NCBI GenBank assembly: GCA_963844315.1
Contig: CAWJOC010000023.1
Span: 1 to 64,000, forward strand
Direction of reading: 5' to 3'
Source: CAWAVN01 sp963844315
GTDB lineage: Bacteria; Planctomycetota; Planctomycetia; Planctomycetales; Planctomycetaceae
Length of the DNA stretch: 64,000 bases
Below are positions 10,160-20,300 of the stretch, one piece after another. A program made the translations under genes and the position numbers. Under the pieces are notes generated by a model. The model had not been told where the DNA came from and searched no databases. It was given only the letters and a program-made list of their open reading frames with translations. Within the stretch, counting starts at the first letter, position 1. Each line of letters begins with the position of its first letter.

Positions 10160-10883
10160 ATGTCCGAGCCCGCCGTCCCCGCGCCCGAGGTGTTCCGCAC
10201 GCGCGAGGCGAACCGGCGGCGGCTGACGCAGGCCGGGCAGGCGGAGATCGACCGGCTCACCGCGGCCGGCGAGGCGTCCGGCTGGCTCAGCCCGCTGGCG
10301 TACAACCTGACGATCAGCCACAGCCACCGGTTCGTCTGGTACCGCGTGGCCAAGGTCGCGACGCGCACGATCCGGCACCACTGCGAGACCCACGGCGTGA
10401 GCCTGGACGTCGACCACGCGATGCGGGTGCGCTACCCGCTGGCGACGTACGCCGACTACTTCACGTTCGCGTTCGTGCGCGACCCGCTCGACGCGCTTCG
10501 TCTCGGCGTGGCAGGACAAGGTCGTCGACCACAACTACTACGACTTCGACCCGGCGACCCACGAGCGGATGCAGACCGTCGAGGAGTTCGCGCGGTGGAC
10601 GGCCACCCACGACCTGTCCGCGGTGCCCGGCACCGACCAGCACCTCACGCTGCAGAGCCGGATGATCGACCTCAACCGCGTCGACTTCGTCGGCCGGCTG
10701 GAGACCTTCGACCGCGACTTCGCCGAGGTGTGCGAGCGGATCGGCGCGCCGGCCGTGCCGACCGCGCCGAAGAACCAGACGGCTCCCGGCGGCCGTGACC
10801 GGCAGGTGTCGGACGAGCTGCGCGACCTGGTGGCGCGGATGTACCGCCGCGACTACCAGCTCTTCGGCTACTCAGCCGGCTGA
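10160..10883 (+). CDS. Sulfotransferase family 2 protein
   Basis: A probable PAPS-dependent sulfotransferase of about 240 residues. The 5'-phosphosulfate-binding element is in HRFVWYRVAKVATRTIRHHC (lysine-containing loop) and the 3'-phosphate-binding element is FAFVRDPLD. Downstream parts read VVDHNYYDFDPATHERM, VDFVGRLETFDRDFAEVC and the C-terminal RRDYQLFGYSAG. One frame break lies near 10,497. The gene starts at ATG 10160 and its last 12 bases overlap the convergent dinG end. The acceptor substrate cannot be told from the sequence. Confidence 0.75.
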
Positions 10884-12698
10884 CTCCCCGAGGCGCTTCA
10901 GCGCCTGGCGCACGAGCGCGGGGTCGGTGGTCGACCACATCGGCGGCAGCGACGCCTTGAGGAAGCGGCCGTAGCGCGCGGTCTCGAGGCGGGGGTCGAG
11001 GACGGCGACGATGCCGCGGTCGGTCATCGTGCGGATCAGCCGGCCCGCGCCCTGCGCCATCAGCAGCGCCGCGTGGGTCGCGGACACCTCCATGAAGCCG
11101 TTGCCGCCCGCGGCGTCGGCGGCCTTGGCGCGCGCCGACATCAGCGGGTCGTCGGGCCGCGGGAACGGGATCCGGTCGATGATCACCAGCTGGCAGGTGT
11201 CGCCGGGCACGTCGAGGCCCTGCCAGAGGGAGAGCGTGCCGAAGAGGCAGGTGTGCGGGTCCTCGACGAACTGCTTGGCGAGCTCGGGGAGCTGCGCGTC
11301 GCCCTGCGCGAGCGTGGTGAGGTGCGGCAGCTTCGCGCGCACCGCCTCGGCCGCGGTCTCGGCGGCGCGACGGCTCGAGAAGAGGCCGAGGGTGCGGCCG
11401 TCGAGCGGCGTCGACGAGGTCGCAGATCTCGTCGAGCTGCGCCTGCCCGAGGCCGTCGCGGCCGGGCTGCGGCAGGTGGCGGGCGACGTAGAGGATGGAC
11501 TGCTGGCCGTAGTCGAACGGCGAGCCGACGTCGAGGCCCTTCCACGGCAGGGCGGTGTCGTCGTCGGCGGGCGCGACGAGCGAGCCCTCGCGCTCGGTCG
11601 GCTTGAGCCCGAGCGAGGTGGCGACCGCGCTGAAGTCGCCGCCGAGCATGAGCGTCGCGCTCGTGAAGACGACGGTCTTGTCGGTGAGCAGCTTGTCGCG
11701 CATCGGGCCCCACACCTGGAGCGGCGCGACGTGCAGCCGCGCCGGGAACCGGTCGCGCGCCTCCCCCAGCCACAGCACGTCGGCCTGCGAGCCGGCGGCC
11801 ATCCGCTCGGCGTTGACGAAGACCTCCTGCACCATGCCCTTGGCCTGGGTGCGACCCGCGTCGCCCTCGCCGTCGCCGCCGCGGCGACTCGCGGGGGTAC
11901 GCCGACAGGCAGGCGCGCGCCGCGTCACGCACGAGCACCAGCGCGTCGGCCAGCTGCGTCGACACCTGGTCGATCCGGCCGGGCGAGCGTCGCCTCGATC
12001 GCCTCGGCCAGCGCGCCGGCGGCGTCCTCGAGGTCGCCGGCCGGATCGCCCGCGGCGTCCGCGGTCCAGCGCGTCGAGCGGCGGGCCGCTCGCTCGATGT
12101 CCGCCGCGGCCAGCTCGTCGGTCGCCGCCTGGGTGACGCGGGCGGTGAGCTCGTGGGCCTCGTCGATCACGACCGTGTCGTAGTCGGGGATCATCGGCAC
12201 GTCCTCGATCGCGTCGATCGCGAGGAGGGAGTGGTTGGTGACGATCAGGTGGCTGCGCTGCGCCTTCTCGCGCGCGAGCTCGGCGAAGCACTCCGCGCCG
12301 AACGGGCACTTCGAGGCGCCGAGGCACTCGCGGTGGTTGACCGCGACCTGGCGCCACTCGCGGTCGGTGTGGCGCGGCGCGTTGTCGCGCTCGCCGGAGC
12401 CGCCCTGCTCGGACTCCTCCTCCGCCCACGCCCGCAGCTCGAGGACCTTCTCGGCCATCGACCCCGTCGGGACGTCGACGAGGGTGCCCTGGTCGTCGGG
12501 GACGCCGGCCCGGATGCGGTGCAGGCAGGCGTAGTTGGACCGCCCCTTGAGGACGGCGTACGACGTGTCGAGGCCCTTGACGCCCTTGACCGCGTCGACG
12601 AGGCGCGGGAGGTCGCGCTCGACGAGCTGGTGCTGGAGGGCGAGGGTCGCGGTGGCGACCACGACGCGCTTGTCGTGGAGCATCGCCGGGACGAGGTA
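10872..12698 (-). CDS. dinG: ATP-dependent helicase DinG-like, 5' end lost at the 12.70-kb junction
   Basis: DinG/XPD-type superfamily 2 helicase that unwinds DNA or R-loops in repair. Visible motifs are VVVATATLALQHQLVERDLP (motif Ia), VTNHSLLAIDAIEDV and the DEAH box in YDTVVIDEAHELTA, TLSLWQGLDVPGDT, and QGAGRLIRTMTDRG (motif VI). Iron-sulfur cluster cysteines are in SNYACLHR and ECLGASKCPFGAECFAELA. The N-terminal Walker A region is absent: the sequence reads YLVPAMLHDKR and then abruptly becomes an ECF sigma gene at 12,698-12,701. Frame breaks occur near 11,350-11,410, 11,890 and 11,970. SOS association is plausible but no LexA box is visible because the promoter is missing. Confidence 0.85.
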
Positions 12699-12700
12699 GG

Positions 12701-13250
12701 GTTCAAGCGCCGCTGCACCGTTTTCTGCGAAACCCCGACAACTCCTGCGGCTTCGGCGTAAGTCAACCCCTGGATGCGGACCAATTCGAACACCTCCCTC
12801 TCCTCCTCAGGCAAATCGTCAATCGCCGCCAGCATCCGGCGTGCATCCTGGCTGAGGGACGAGTCGGCGCTGCCGGGTGGAGCCGCGACCCCGGACTCCG
12901 CCAGGACTCCGGCACGGGGACGCTCATCTAAGAGGCGGGCCAGGTCATTGAGCTGCCAGCGCATGTGCTGGTTAGCGAGGGCGAAGAACTGGCGCACGGT
13001 CTGGGGGCGGACCGTCCGCAGCGCCGTGAGCAGCCCAGCCACCACGCCGTCCAGCAGCTCGTCGGTCTCCAAATTCAAAGGAGGTTGCGTCGAGCCGTGG
13101 GTAGCTCCGATGCAGGAGCGCAGCGCACAACAGGCGCAGGCGCTCCACTGCGCGTGCCAGCAGGTCCCGGATGAGCGGTTCGGCGGGCGTGTCCCCCTGG
13201 AGGGCGTCCAGACAACGTTGAATGGCGCCGGTCGTCTGATCTTCATTCAT
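12701..13250 (-). CDS. Planctomycete ECF-type RNA polymerase sigma factor, 3' end lost at junction
   Basis: An extracytoplasmic-function sigma factor of the kind multiplied in planctomycetes. It starts MNEDQTTGAIQRCLDALQ at 13250. The sigma-2 region holds FFALANQHMRWQLNDLARLL, and sigma-4 has LPEEEREVFELVRIQGLTYA and VGVSQKTVQRRLN. The coding sequence stops abruptly after RRLN in the recognition helix, where dinG sequence begins. The last 10-20 residues are therefore missing. One frame break lies near 13,080. This is the first planctomycete gene in the window, and base composition drops markedly here. Target promoters unknown. Confidence 0.8.
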
Positions 13251-13370
13251 GGCCTGGCAAACCTCCAAAGAAAAGGGGTTCCGGCATTGTACCTAACAAA
13301 AGTGAGAATTCCTGCATTCTGCAAATCGAAGATTGAAGTTCCAAGTCGTTGGTGTAGATTGTACTTTGGA

Positions 13371-13439
13371 TGGGACTTACGAGCGGTCCCATGTGGCAAT
13401 GCTAGCCTCCTTCGCACAACGTGCGGTGGAGGTTTTTTT
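13371..13439 (+). terminator. Hairpin followed by intrinsic terminator (possible 3' end of a small RNA)
   Basis: TGGGAC (13371-13376) pairs with GTCCCA (13386-13391). Next, CCTCC (13406-13410) pairs with GGAGG (13428-13432), with an inner CGCAC/GTGCG stem, followed by a run of seven T. The second hairpin has the form of a Rho-independent terminator on the plus strand. No plus-strand gene precedes it, so it may end a non-coding RNA or be left over from a deletion. Confidence 0.55.
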
Positions 13440-13451
13440 GTCGGCAATGAC

Positions 13452-13493
13452 AGCCCCTCAGTGTTTGCTTTAACACTGCAGGGGCTATTTTGT
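13452..13493 (+). terminator. Second strong hairpin with T-rich tail
   Basis: AGCCCCT (13452-13458) pairs with AGGGGCT (13480-13486) and the inner AGTGTT (13460-13465) pairs with AACACT (13472-13477). ATTTTGTTT follows. This is a second terminator-like structure only 13 bases after the first. Confidence 0.55.
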
Positions 13494-13497
13494 TTGC

Positions 13498-13555
13498 GGA
13501 ATGAACTCGCAGAATGCTGTCCACCCGCCCCTCTCAGCTATATGGGGACGGAATG
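13498..13555 (+). repeat. 58-base repeated intergenic element, copy A
   Basis: This block beginning GGAATGAACTCGCAGAAT is nearly identical to 31943-32001. Its middle contains CCGCCCC facing GGGGACGG, an interrupted version of the perfect CCGCCCC/GGGGCGG stem in the other copy. It lies 87 bases upstream of the gene at 13642 on the same strand, and copy B is likewise upstream of a gene (pckA). Confidence 0.75.
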
Positions 13556-13641
13556 TCAAATTCGTCGCGAAAGCCGGTAGGCAAAGGTCCTTTGAACTGA
13601 CCGATCTTACTCGGTAGCAGAAGAGGTAGTAACAGGAAACC

Positions 13642-14091
13642 ATGGATTCAACTTACTTTACGGCAGTCGCGGCAGCTTGCGGGTCCTTGGTGGGCGCTGC
13701 GGCGACCATCGTGGCTACCTACATCACGCAGCGCACGCAGGGGGTCCGCGCCGAGCGGGAAGAGAAGCTGCGCACCCGCGAGGCGCTGTACGGCGAATTC
13801 ATTACCGAGGCGTCGCGCTTGACCGTGGAGGCACTCGGCCACTCGCTCGAACGACCTGATACGTTCGTGAAGCTCTACGGGATCACCGGCCGTATTCGGC
13901 TCATGGCCACGGGCCCGGTGCTGGATGCGGCCGAAGCCTGCATCCGCCAAATCATCGACCTTTACGCGAAACCAAACATGACGGTCGAACAAATCCGCCT
14001 CGCCTTCGAAAGGGATCGGCTCGACCCCATCGGAGATTTCAGCGCCGACCTGCCGGAAGGAATTTCTCCAGATCGCCCGCGGCGCTGATGG
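13642..14091 (+). CDS. Small membrane-anchored protein of unknown function
   Basis: The start MDSTYFTAVAAACGSLVGAA is at 13642. One N-terminal transmembrane helix (about residues 5-27) is followed by a charged helical region (TQGVRAEREEKLRTREALYG) and a C-terminal soluble part. The visible frame ends near 14,088. The neighbouring frame continues as CRKEFLQIARGADGTWQST, which looks like a more natural C-terminus, so a frame break near 14,050 is likely and the true end may be later. The layout (one helix, then about 120 soluble residues with repeated Arg/Glu) is common in bacterial proteins of unknown role. No neighbour gives a clear functional hint. Confidence 0.5.
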
Positions 14092-14217
14092 GACATGGCA
14101 GTCGACTGAGAAAGGAATGTTAGGGGACGATGCAAAGGGTCTATCCACCGACACTGAGGACCGACGGCTAGGCGAGACGACGTCAATCACTTTCGGCGGA
14201 ACAAGTGACCTCCATCG

Positions 14218-14325
14218 ATGCCGCGGGGTGGTCCTGCACCGCGAGGGGCAGAGGTCGTCGCCGCCGACGACTTGATGAAAGCAGTCGTCGCCGAGGTCGC
14301 CGGGGCGTCCGAAGTGGCAGAGTAA
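14218..14325 (+). pseudogene. Remnant resembling the C-terminal tail of a type II NADH dehydrogenase
   Basis: A 35-codon reading frame encodes MPRGGPAPRGAEVVAADD and then LMKAVVAEVAGASEVAE. The second part matches, in sequence and position of the stop, the tail of the complete NADH dehydrogenase just downstream (LTKAVVAEITQASLNRAG near 15,690-15,750). It is probably the 3' end of a second, deleted copy of that gene. It could also be a tiny independent peptide, which I consider less likely. Confidence 0.4.
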
Positions 14326-14349
14326 TTACGATCATGGAGATTGAGTATC

Positions 14350-15777
14350 ATGGAATCTTGCTCATCGAAGAAACGCATTTTGATCCTCGGCGGCGGCTTC
14401 GGGGGGGTCGCCTCGGCTCGCTCACCTGGAACGACTCTTCCGGCGGCGGCCGGACGTCGAAATCGTCCTGGTGAGCCGGGACAACTTTGTGCTCATGACG
14501 CCCCTGCTGTTCGAGGTGTTCTCGGGAATCCCTTGACTTGCGCAGCTGCTCCTTCCCCGTCCGGGCCTTCCTGCACTCCACCCGGTTCGTTGAGGCCACC
14601 GTCCAGGGCATCGATCTGGACCGGCGTGTGGTCCGCCTGGCGGCCGCCGGGACCGAGTGGCGAGCTGGCCTACGACCAACTGGTCCTGGCCCTCGGGTCC
14701 AAGACGAACCGGGCCATGATCCCCGGCTCGGAGCACGCCTTCACGTTCAAGACCCTGGCCGACGCCTTGCTGCTGCGCAACCACGTCATCGAGCGGTTCG
14801 AGCGGGCCGACGTGGAAACCGACCCGCGACGGAAAGCGCAGCTCCTCACGTTCGTGGTCATCGGCGGCGGGCTGGTCGGGGTGGAGTTGCTCGGCGAGCT
14901 GACCGCCTTCGTGGACGGCATCACGCCCCTCTACAAGCACGTGGACCGCGGCGAGGTCCGGTTCCTCTTGCTTCAGGGCGGCGACCGGATCATGCCGGAG
15001 ATCGACCCGGCGCTGGCGGCGTACGGCGCGCGGGTACTCGCCGGGCGGCGTGGGGTGGACCTGCGGACCAACGCCCCGGTGCGGGCCATCGAGCCGGGCA
15101 AGGTCCACCTGGCGGATGAAACCATCGCCGCCGACACGATCGTCCTGGCGGCGGGGAACGTCCCCAACCCGGTGGTCGCCGGCCTGCCCGTGGAGAAGGA
15201 CAGGAGCGGGCACATCGTGGTCGAGCCGACCCTGCGCTGCCGGAGTCACCCGGAGGTGTGGGCGATCGGCGACTGCGCCTCGATCCCCGGCCCCGACGGC
15301 AAGCCCTACCCCAGCCTGGCCCAGCACGCCCTGCGCAGGCCAAGGTGCTGGCCCAGAGCATCCTCGCCGTCGCTGGACGGCCGGCCGCCCCAGCCGTTCG
15401 TCTACCACACCCTCGGAATGATGGGCTCGCTGGGCCACGGCAAGGGGTTCGGCCAATTCCTCAAGGTCCGGGTGCACGGCTTCCCGGCGTGGTTCATCCG
15501 CCGCACCTACTACCTGCTGCAGATGCCCGGCTGGGGCCGGAAGCTGCGCACCATGATCGACTGGACCTTCGCCCTGCTGTTCCGGCCGGACGTCGTCAAG
15601 GTCGGCCTGGACAGCGAGACGGCCTTACTACTCCGCGAAGTCGCGCTTGGTGACGCGGCCGCCGGGCAGCAGGAAGAGGGCATCGCCGCCGAATGCCTGA
15701 CGAAAGCTGTTGTCGCCGAGATCACCCAGGCGTCTTTGAATCGCGCAGGAAGAGAGAGGATCGACCGATGGCTGTGA
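14350..15777 (+). CDS. ndh: Type II NADH dehydrogenase (NDH-2)
   Basis: A single-subunit, non-proton-pumping NADH:quinone oxidoreductase at the inner face of the membrane. It starts MESCSSKKRILILGGGFGGV at 14350, preceded by GGAGA, with the FAD-binding glycine motif. The NADH-binding motif is in LTFVVIGGGLVGVELLGELT, and the second FAD contact in EVWAIGDCASIPGPDG. The C-terminal amphipathic region carries FPAWFIRRTYYLLQMPGWGR, which fits membrane association. Frame breaks occur near 14,415, 14,540, 14,660 and 15,340. It precedes the RND efflux operon on the same strand and has a duplicated tail fragment upstream. Confidence 0.87.
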   Translation: MESCSSKKRILILGGGFGGVASARSPGTTLPAAAGRRNRPGEPGQLCAHDAPAVRGVLGNPLTCAAAPSPSGPSCTPPGSLRPPSRASIWTGVWSAWRPPGPSGELAYDQLVLALGSKTNRAMIPGSEHAFTFKTLADALLLRNHVIERFERADVETDPRRKAQLLTFVVIGGGLVGVELLGELTAFVDGITPLYKHVDRGEVRFLLLQGGDRIMPEIDPALAAYGARVLAGRRGVDLRTNAPVRAIEPGKVHLADETIAADTIVLAAGNVPNPVVAGLPVEKDRSGHIVVEPTLRCRSHPEVWAIGDCASIPGPDGKPYPSLAQHALRRPRCWPRASSPSLDGRPPQPFVYHTLGMMGSLGHGKGFGQFLKVRVHGFPAWFIRRTYYLLQMPGWGRKLRTMIDWTFALLFRPDVVKVGLDSETALLLREVALGDAAAGQQEEGIAAECLTKAVVAEITQASLNRAGRERIDRWL

Positions 15778-15973
15778 CAATCGAGAAAAGCCTGCTGGAA
15801 CTCGACTTCGCTGCCCTGACGAGGCGGAGGCACTCTACTACCTGTTGCTGGACCGCTTCGCTGTCAGGAAGAGGAAAGAGGGCCACCGGGACAACGACGA
15901 CCGCTCGGTGAACACGACAGTCGCATTGCATCCCGGCTGTTCGGCGGCCGGTTGTAACGGCGCGATTCGATGA
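15768..15973 (+). CDS. Small hypothetical protein overlapping the ndh 3' end
   Basis: A short gene that starts MAVTIEKSLLELDFAAL at 15768, overlapping the last codons of ndh. One frame break near 15,820 must be repaired; it then continues EAEALYYLLLDRFAVRKRKE and ends near 15,973, about 68 residues. It is acidic at the start and basic in the second half. No known domain is visible. The overlap suggests translational coupling to ndh. It may be a real small gene because both halves keep a coherent helical pattern. Confidence 0.35.
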
Positions 15974-16005
15974 TTTTTTGCTCACGAAGTGAGGAGGAAA
16001 AAGCC

Positions 16006-17239
16006 ATGTTACAGGCAATCGTTCAACTCGACTGAATTCGACGAACCGTCGAAGGAAGCCTTCCGGGTCGCTGCCGCGCTGGTCTCGGGGCTCTGTCTTG
16101 TACTCGCCGGCTGCTCCCGGCCGCACGCGGAAGGGCCAGCCGAAGCACCGCCTGCGGTCACGGTCAGTTATCCCGTCGAGCGAGAGGTCACCGACTACGC
16201 GGAGTTCACCGCCCGCGTCGAGGCGGTGGACTCGGTCGAGGTGCGGGCGCGGGTCAACGGCTACCTTGTAAAGATCCCCTTCAAGGAGGGGGCCGTGGTA
16301 AAAAAGGACGACGTTCTGTTCGAAATCGACCCCGCCCCTACCAGGCCCGACTGGATATCAACTGGCCCTGCTCCAACACGCCGAGGCCAAGGCCAATCAA
16401 GCCCGGACCGACTACGGGCGGTACGAGAAGCTAGTACAAAGGTCGGCCGCGACACAGCAGGAGTACGATGACGCCCTGGCGAATCGCGACTTGACTCTGG
16501 CGGACGTGGCCGCAGCCAAGGCCACCATCGCGTCGTCAAAACTTGACCTCGGGTTCTGCACGGTCCGCTCGCCCATCAACGGGCGGGTCAGCAAGTACGG
16601 CAAGACCGTCGGCAACCTGGTGACGCAGGACCAGACGCTGCTGACCACCATCGTGTCGGTGGACCCGATGTACGCCTACTTCGACGTGGACGAGCACACG
16701 GTGCTGCGCGTCAAGCAGTTGATCCGGCGGGCAAGCTCAAGTCGACCGAGGAGGCCGAGGTGCCCGTGTCGCTGGGCCTGGCCAACGAAGAGGGGTTCCC
16801 CCACCAGGGCACCATCAACTTCGTCGACAACCAGGTCAACCCGAGAACGGCACGCTGCGGGTCCGCGGCGTGTTCCCCAACCCGGACCGGATCCTGACCC
16901 CCGGCATCTTCGCCCGCGTCCGGGTGCCCATCGGCGCGCCCGCACAAGGCCCTGCTCGTCACCGACCGCGCGCTGGACACCGACCAGGGGCAGAAGGTCG
17001 TCTACGTCGTGGACAAGGACAACAAGGTGGTCTCCCGCCCCGTCCGCCTCGGGGCGCTGCACGACGGCCTGCGCGAGATCACCGACGGCCTGAAGCCGGG
17101 CGAGCGGGTGATCGTCAACGGCCTGCAGCAGGTCCGGCCGGGCGTGACCGTGGAGCCGAACCTGGTGGACATGCCGACCTCGAAGGCCCAGAAGGCGGAC
17201 GCAACGGCGAGCCTGTCGAAGGTCGCACCCAACCCCTGA
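16006..17239 (+). CDS. RND efflux periplasmic adaptor (membrane fusion protein)
   Basis: HlyD/AcrA-type adaptor that links an RND pump to an outer-membrane channel. The start is ATG 16006 after GAGGAGGAA. A lipoprotein signal ends in LVLAGCSRP. The lipoyl-like half reads VDSVEVRARVNGYLVKIPFK and, after the helical hairpin, SPINGRVSKYGKTVGNLV. The beta-barrel and membrane-proximal domains follow (VDPMYAYFDVDEHTVLRVKQ; GVFPNPDRILTPGIFARVRV; GLKPGERVIVNGLQQVRPGV). Frame breaks occur near 16,035, 16,340, 16,730, 16,840 and 16,945. It is 66 bases upstream of the permease gene. No TolC-type partner is present in the window. Confidence 0.85.
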
Positions 17240-17305
17240 CCCGCACCACCAGCGCCGCCCGACCTTACCCTCGCCCTGGGTACTGAGCGGAGAAGGAGAA
17301 TCGTC

Positions 17306-20300
17306 ATGCTGGCCCGTATCTTCATCGACCGCCCGGTCCTGGCGTGTGTGCTCTCCATCGTGATCCTCCTGCTCGGGGGCATCGCGGCGGGCCTCCTGCC
17401 CGTCGCCGAGTACCCGGAGGTCACGCCGCCGATGGTCCGGGTGACCGCCTACTACCCCGGGGCCAACGCCCAGGTGGTGGCCGACACCGTCGCCGCGCCG
17501 ATCGAGCAGCAGGTCAACGGCGTCGAGAAGATGCTGTACATGACGTCGCAGAGCAACAACGACGGCTCCTACACCCTGGACGTGACGTTCGAGATCGGCA
17601 CCGACGTCAACATGGCCCAGGTGCTGGTGCAGAACCGCGTCGCCATCGCCGAGCCGTCGCTGCCCGACGTGGTCAAGGCCATCGGCGTGACCACCAAGAA
17701 GCGGTCGCCGGACATCCTGCTGGCCATCAGCCTGTACTCCGAGGACAACCCCGCGACCGGCCGGCCCTACTACGACCCGCTCTACCTGAGCAACTACGCC
17801 ACCATCCAGCTCAAGGACGCCATCGCCCGGCTGGAGGGCGTCGGCGACGTGCTCGTCATGGGCCAGCAGGACTACAGCATGCGCGTCTGGCTCGACCCGG
17901 ACAAGCTGCAGTCGCGGAACCTGACGGTCGGCGACGTGATCAAGGTCCTGCGCGAGCAGAACGTGCAGGTGGCGGCCGGGCAGATCGGCCAGCCGCCCGT
18001 CCCCAAGGGCCAGGACTTCCAGTACACCCTGAGCACCCTCGGCCGGCTGGTCGAGGCCGAGCAGTTCGCCAACATCATCCTCAAGACCGACTCCAACGGG
18101 GAGATCACCTACCTCAAGGACGTCAGCCGGACCGAGCTGGGGGCCCGGAGCGAGGACCTGATGGCCCGGCTGGACCGCCGGCCGTCGTCGGGCCTGGCCG
18201 TCTACCTGCTGCCCGGCGCCAACGCCCTGGACACCGCCGACCGCATCAAGGCCCGGATGCGCGAGCTGGAGACCCGCTTCCCCGCCGGCCTGAAGTACGC
18301 CATCGTCTACGACACCACCCCGTTCGTCCGCGAGTCGGTCAACGAGGTGTTCAACACCCTGCGCGACGCCATCATCCTGGTGGCCATCGTCATCCTGCTG
18401 TTCCTGCAGGACTGGAAGTCCCTGCTCCTGCCCGTGATCGGCGTGGTCGTCTCGCTCGTCGGCACCTTCGCCGTCATGAGCGTGATGGGCTTCACCCTGA
18501 ACAACCTGACGCTGTTCGGGCTGGTGCTGGCCATCGGCATCGTGGTGGACGACGCCATCGTGGTGCTGGAGAACATCGAGCGCTGGATGGAGAAGGGCCT
18601 GCCGGCGCGCGAGGCGACCATCAAGGCGATGGACGAGATCACCGGGCCGATCATCGCCATCACCCTGGTGCTCAGCTCGGTGCTGCTGCCCAGCGCGTTC
18701 CTCGGCGGCCTCGTCGGCCAGTTCTTCCGCCAGTTCGCCGTCACCATCTCGGTGTCGATGCTCATCTCGGCCATCAACGCCATGACCATGACGCCGGCGC
18801 TGGCCGTGCTGTTCTTCGCCGGCCGCAAGCCGGGCAAGCACGGCGAGGGCAAGGAGGCGCTGCCGTGGTGGAGCTTCGCCCTGTTCGGCGGGCTGGCGAC
18901 CGTGTGGCTGCTGACGCCGATCCTGGGGCCGTGGCTGGGCCTGCCCGCGGGCGAGGGGCACGGCGAGGCGGCGCCCGGCGGCCTGAAGGCGACCTTGCTG
19001 TCGTTGGGGGCGAACCTGGTCCTCTTCCTCCCCGGCGCGGTCGCCGGCGGGGTGGTGGGCTGGTTCGTGGTCCGCCCGGTGAACTGGGTCCTGGGCTAGT
19101 TCTTCCGCGGCTTCAACTGGGTCTTCGACTGGGCGACGCGGGCCTACGGCACGGTCGTGGGCTGGTGCCTCCGCCTCAGCGTCATCGTGCTGCTGCGTCT
19201 ACGTCGGCCTGATCGGCCTGACGGGCTTCGGCTTCAGCCGCATCCCCACGGGCTTCATCCCGCATGCAGGACAAGGGCTACCTGGTGACGAACATCCAGC
19301 TGCCCGACTCGGCCTCGCTGGAGCGCACGCTCGAGGTGACCGACAAGGTCGAGAAGATCGCCCTGGAGACGCCCGGGGTCGCCCACACGCTCTGCCTGCC
19401 GGGCATGTCGTACGTCCTGAACGCCAACAGCTCCAACTACAGCAACGTGTTCATCATCCTCAAGCCGTTCCACGACCGGCGCGACCCCGCGCTCGGCGGG
19501 GACGCCATCGCGGCCAAGATCCGCGAGCGCGCTGGCGCGCGAGGTCCCCGAGGCCCGCGTGCTGGTCTTCGGGGCGCCGCCGATCTCGGGCCTGGGGACC
19601 TCCGCCGGCTTCAAGCTGATGGTGGAGGCCATCGGCGACGTGGACTACGACGCGCTGCAGGCCCGGGCGGACGAGCTGGCCGCCAAGGGCAACCAGCAGC
19701 CGGGCCTGGTCGGCCTGTTCAACGGCTTCCGCGCCCGCACGCCGCAGCTCTACGTGGACATCGACCGCGAGAAGGCCAAGTCGATGGGGGTGCCGCTCAC
19801 CGACGTCTTCGACGCGCTGCAGGCGTACCTGGGCAGCTACTACGTCAACGACTTCAACCGCTTCGGCCGCACCTGGCAGGTCAACGTCCAGGCCGACGCG
19901 CCCTTCCGCATGGACGCGGAGACCGTCAAGCAGCTCAAGGTCCGCAACGCCGACGGCGACATGGTGCCGCTGGGGGCGGTGGCCGAGGTGCGCGACAGCG
20001 CCGGGCCGGTCCAGATCACCCGCTACAACATGTTCCCGGCGGCCTCGATCAACGGCCTCCCGCTGCCCGGGACCAGCACCGGCGACGCCCTGGCGACGAT
20101 GGAGAGGCTGAGCCAGGACCTGCCGCGCAACATGACCACCGAGTGGACCGAGGTGAGCTACCTGCAGAAGCAGGCGAGCAAGCTCGAGCAGTTCCGGGAC
20201 CTGCGGAACAACCCCTTCAGCGCCTTCGCGGTGGGGGTGGTGCTGGTCTTCTTCGTGCTGGCGGGCCTGTACGAGAGCTGGTCGCTGCCGTGGGCGGTGA

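Larger units (their letters stand above)
13251..13641. other. Structured intergenic region without a protein gene
   Basis: No convincing protein gene lies between the ECF sigma gene and the next plus-strand gene. The stretch holds a run of hairpins, annotated separately: an inverted repeat at 13371-13391, an intrinsic-terminator-like hairpin at 13406-13439, another at 13452-13491, and a 58-base element at 13498-13555 repeated near 31.95 kb. The flanking genes point away from each other, so the terminators do not end any gene visible here. Confidence 0.6.
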
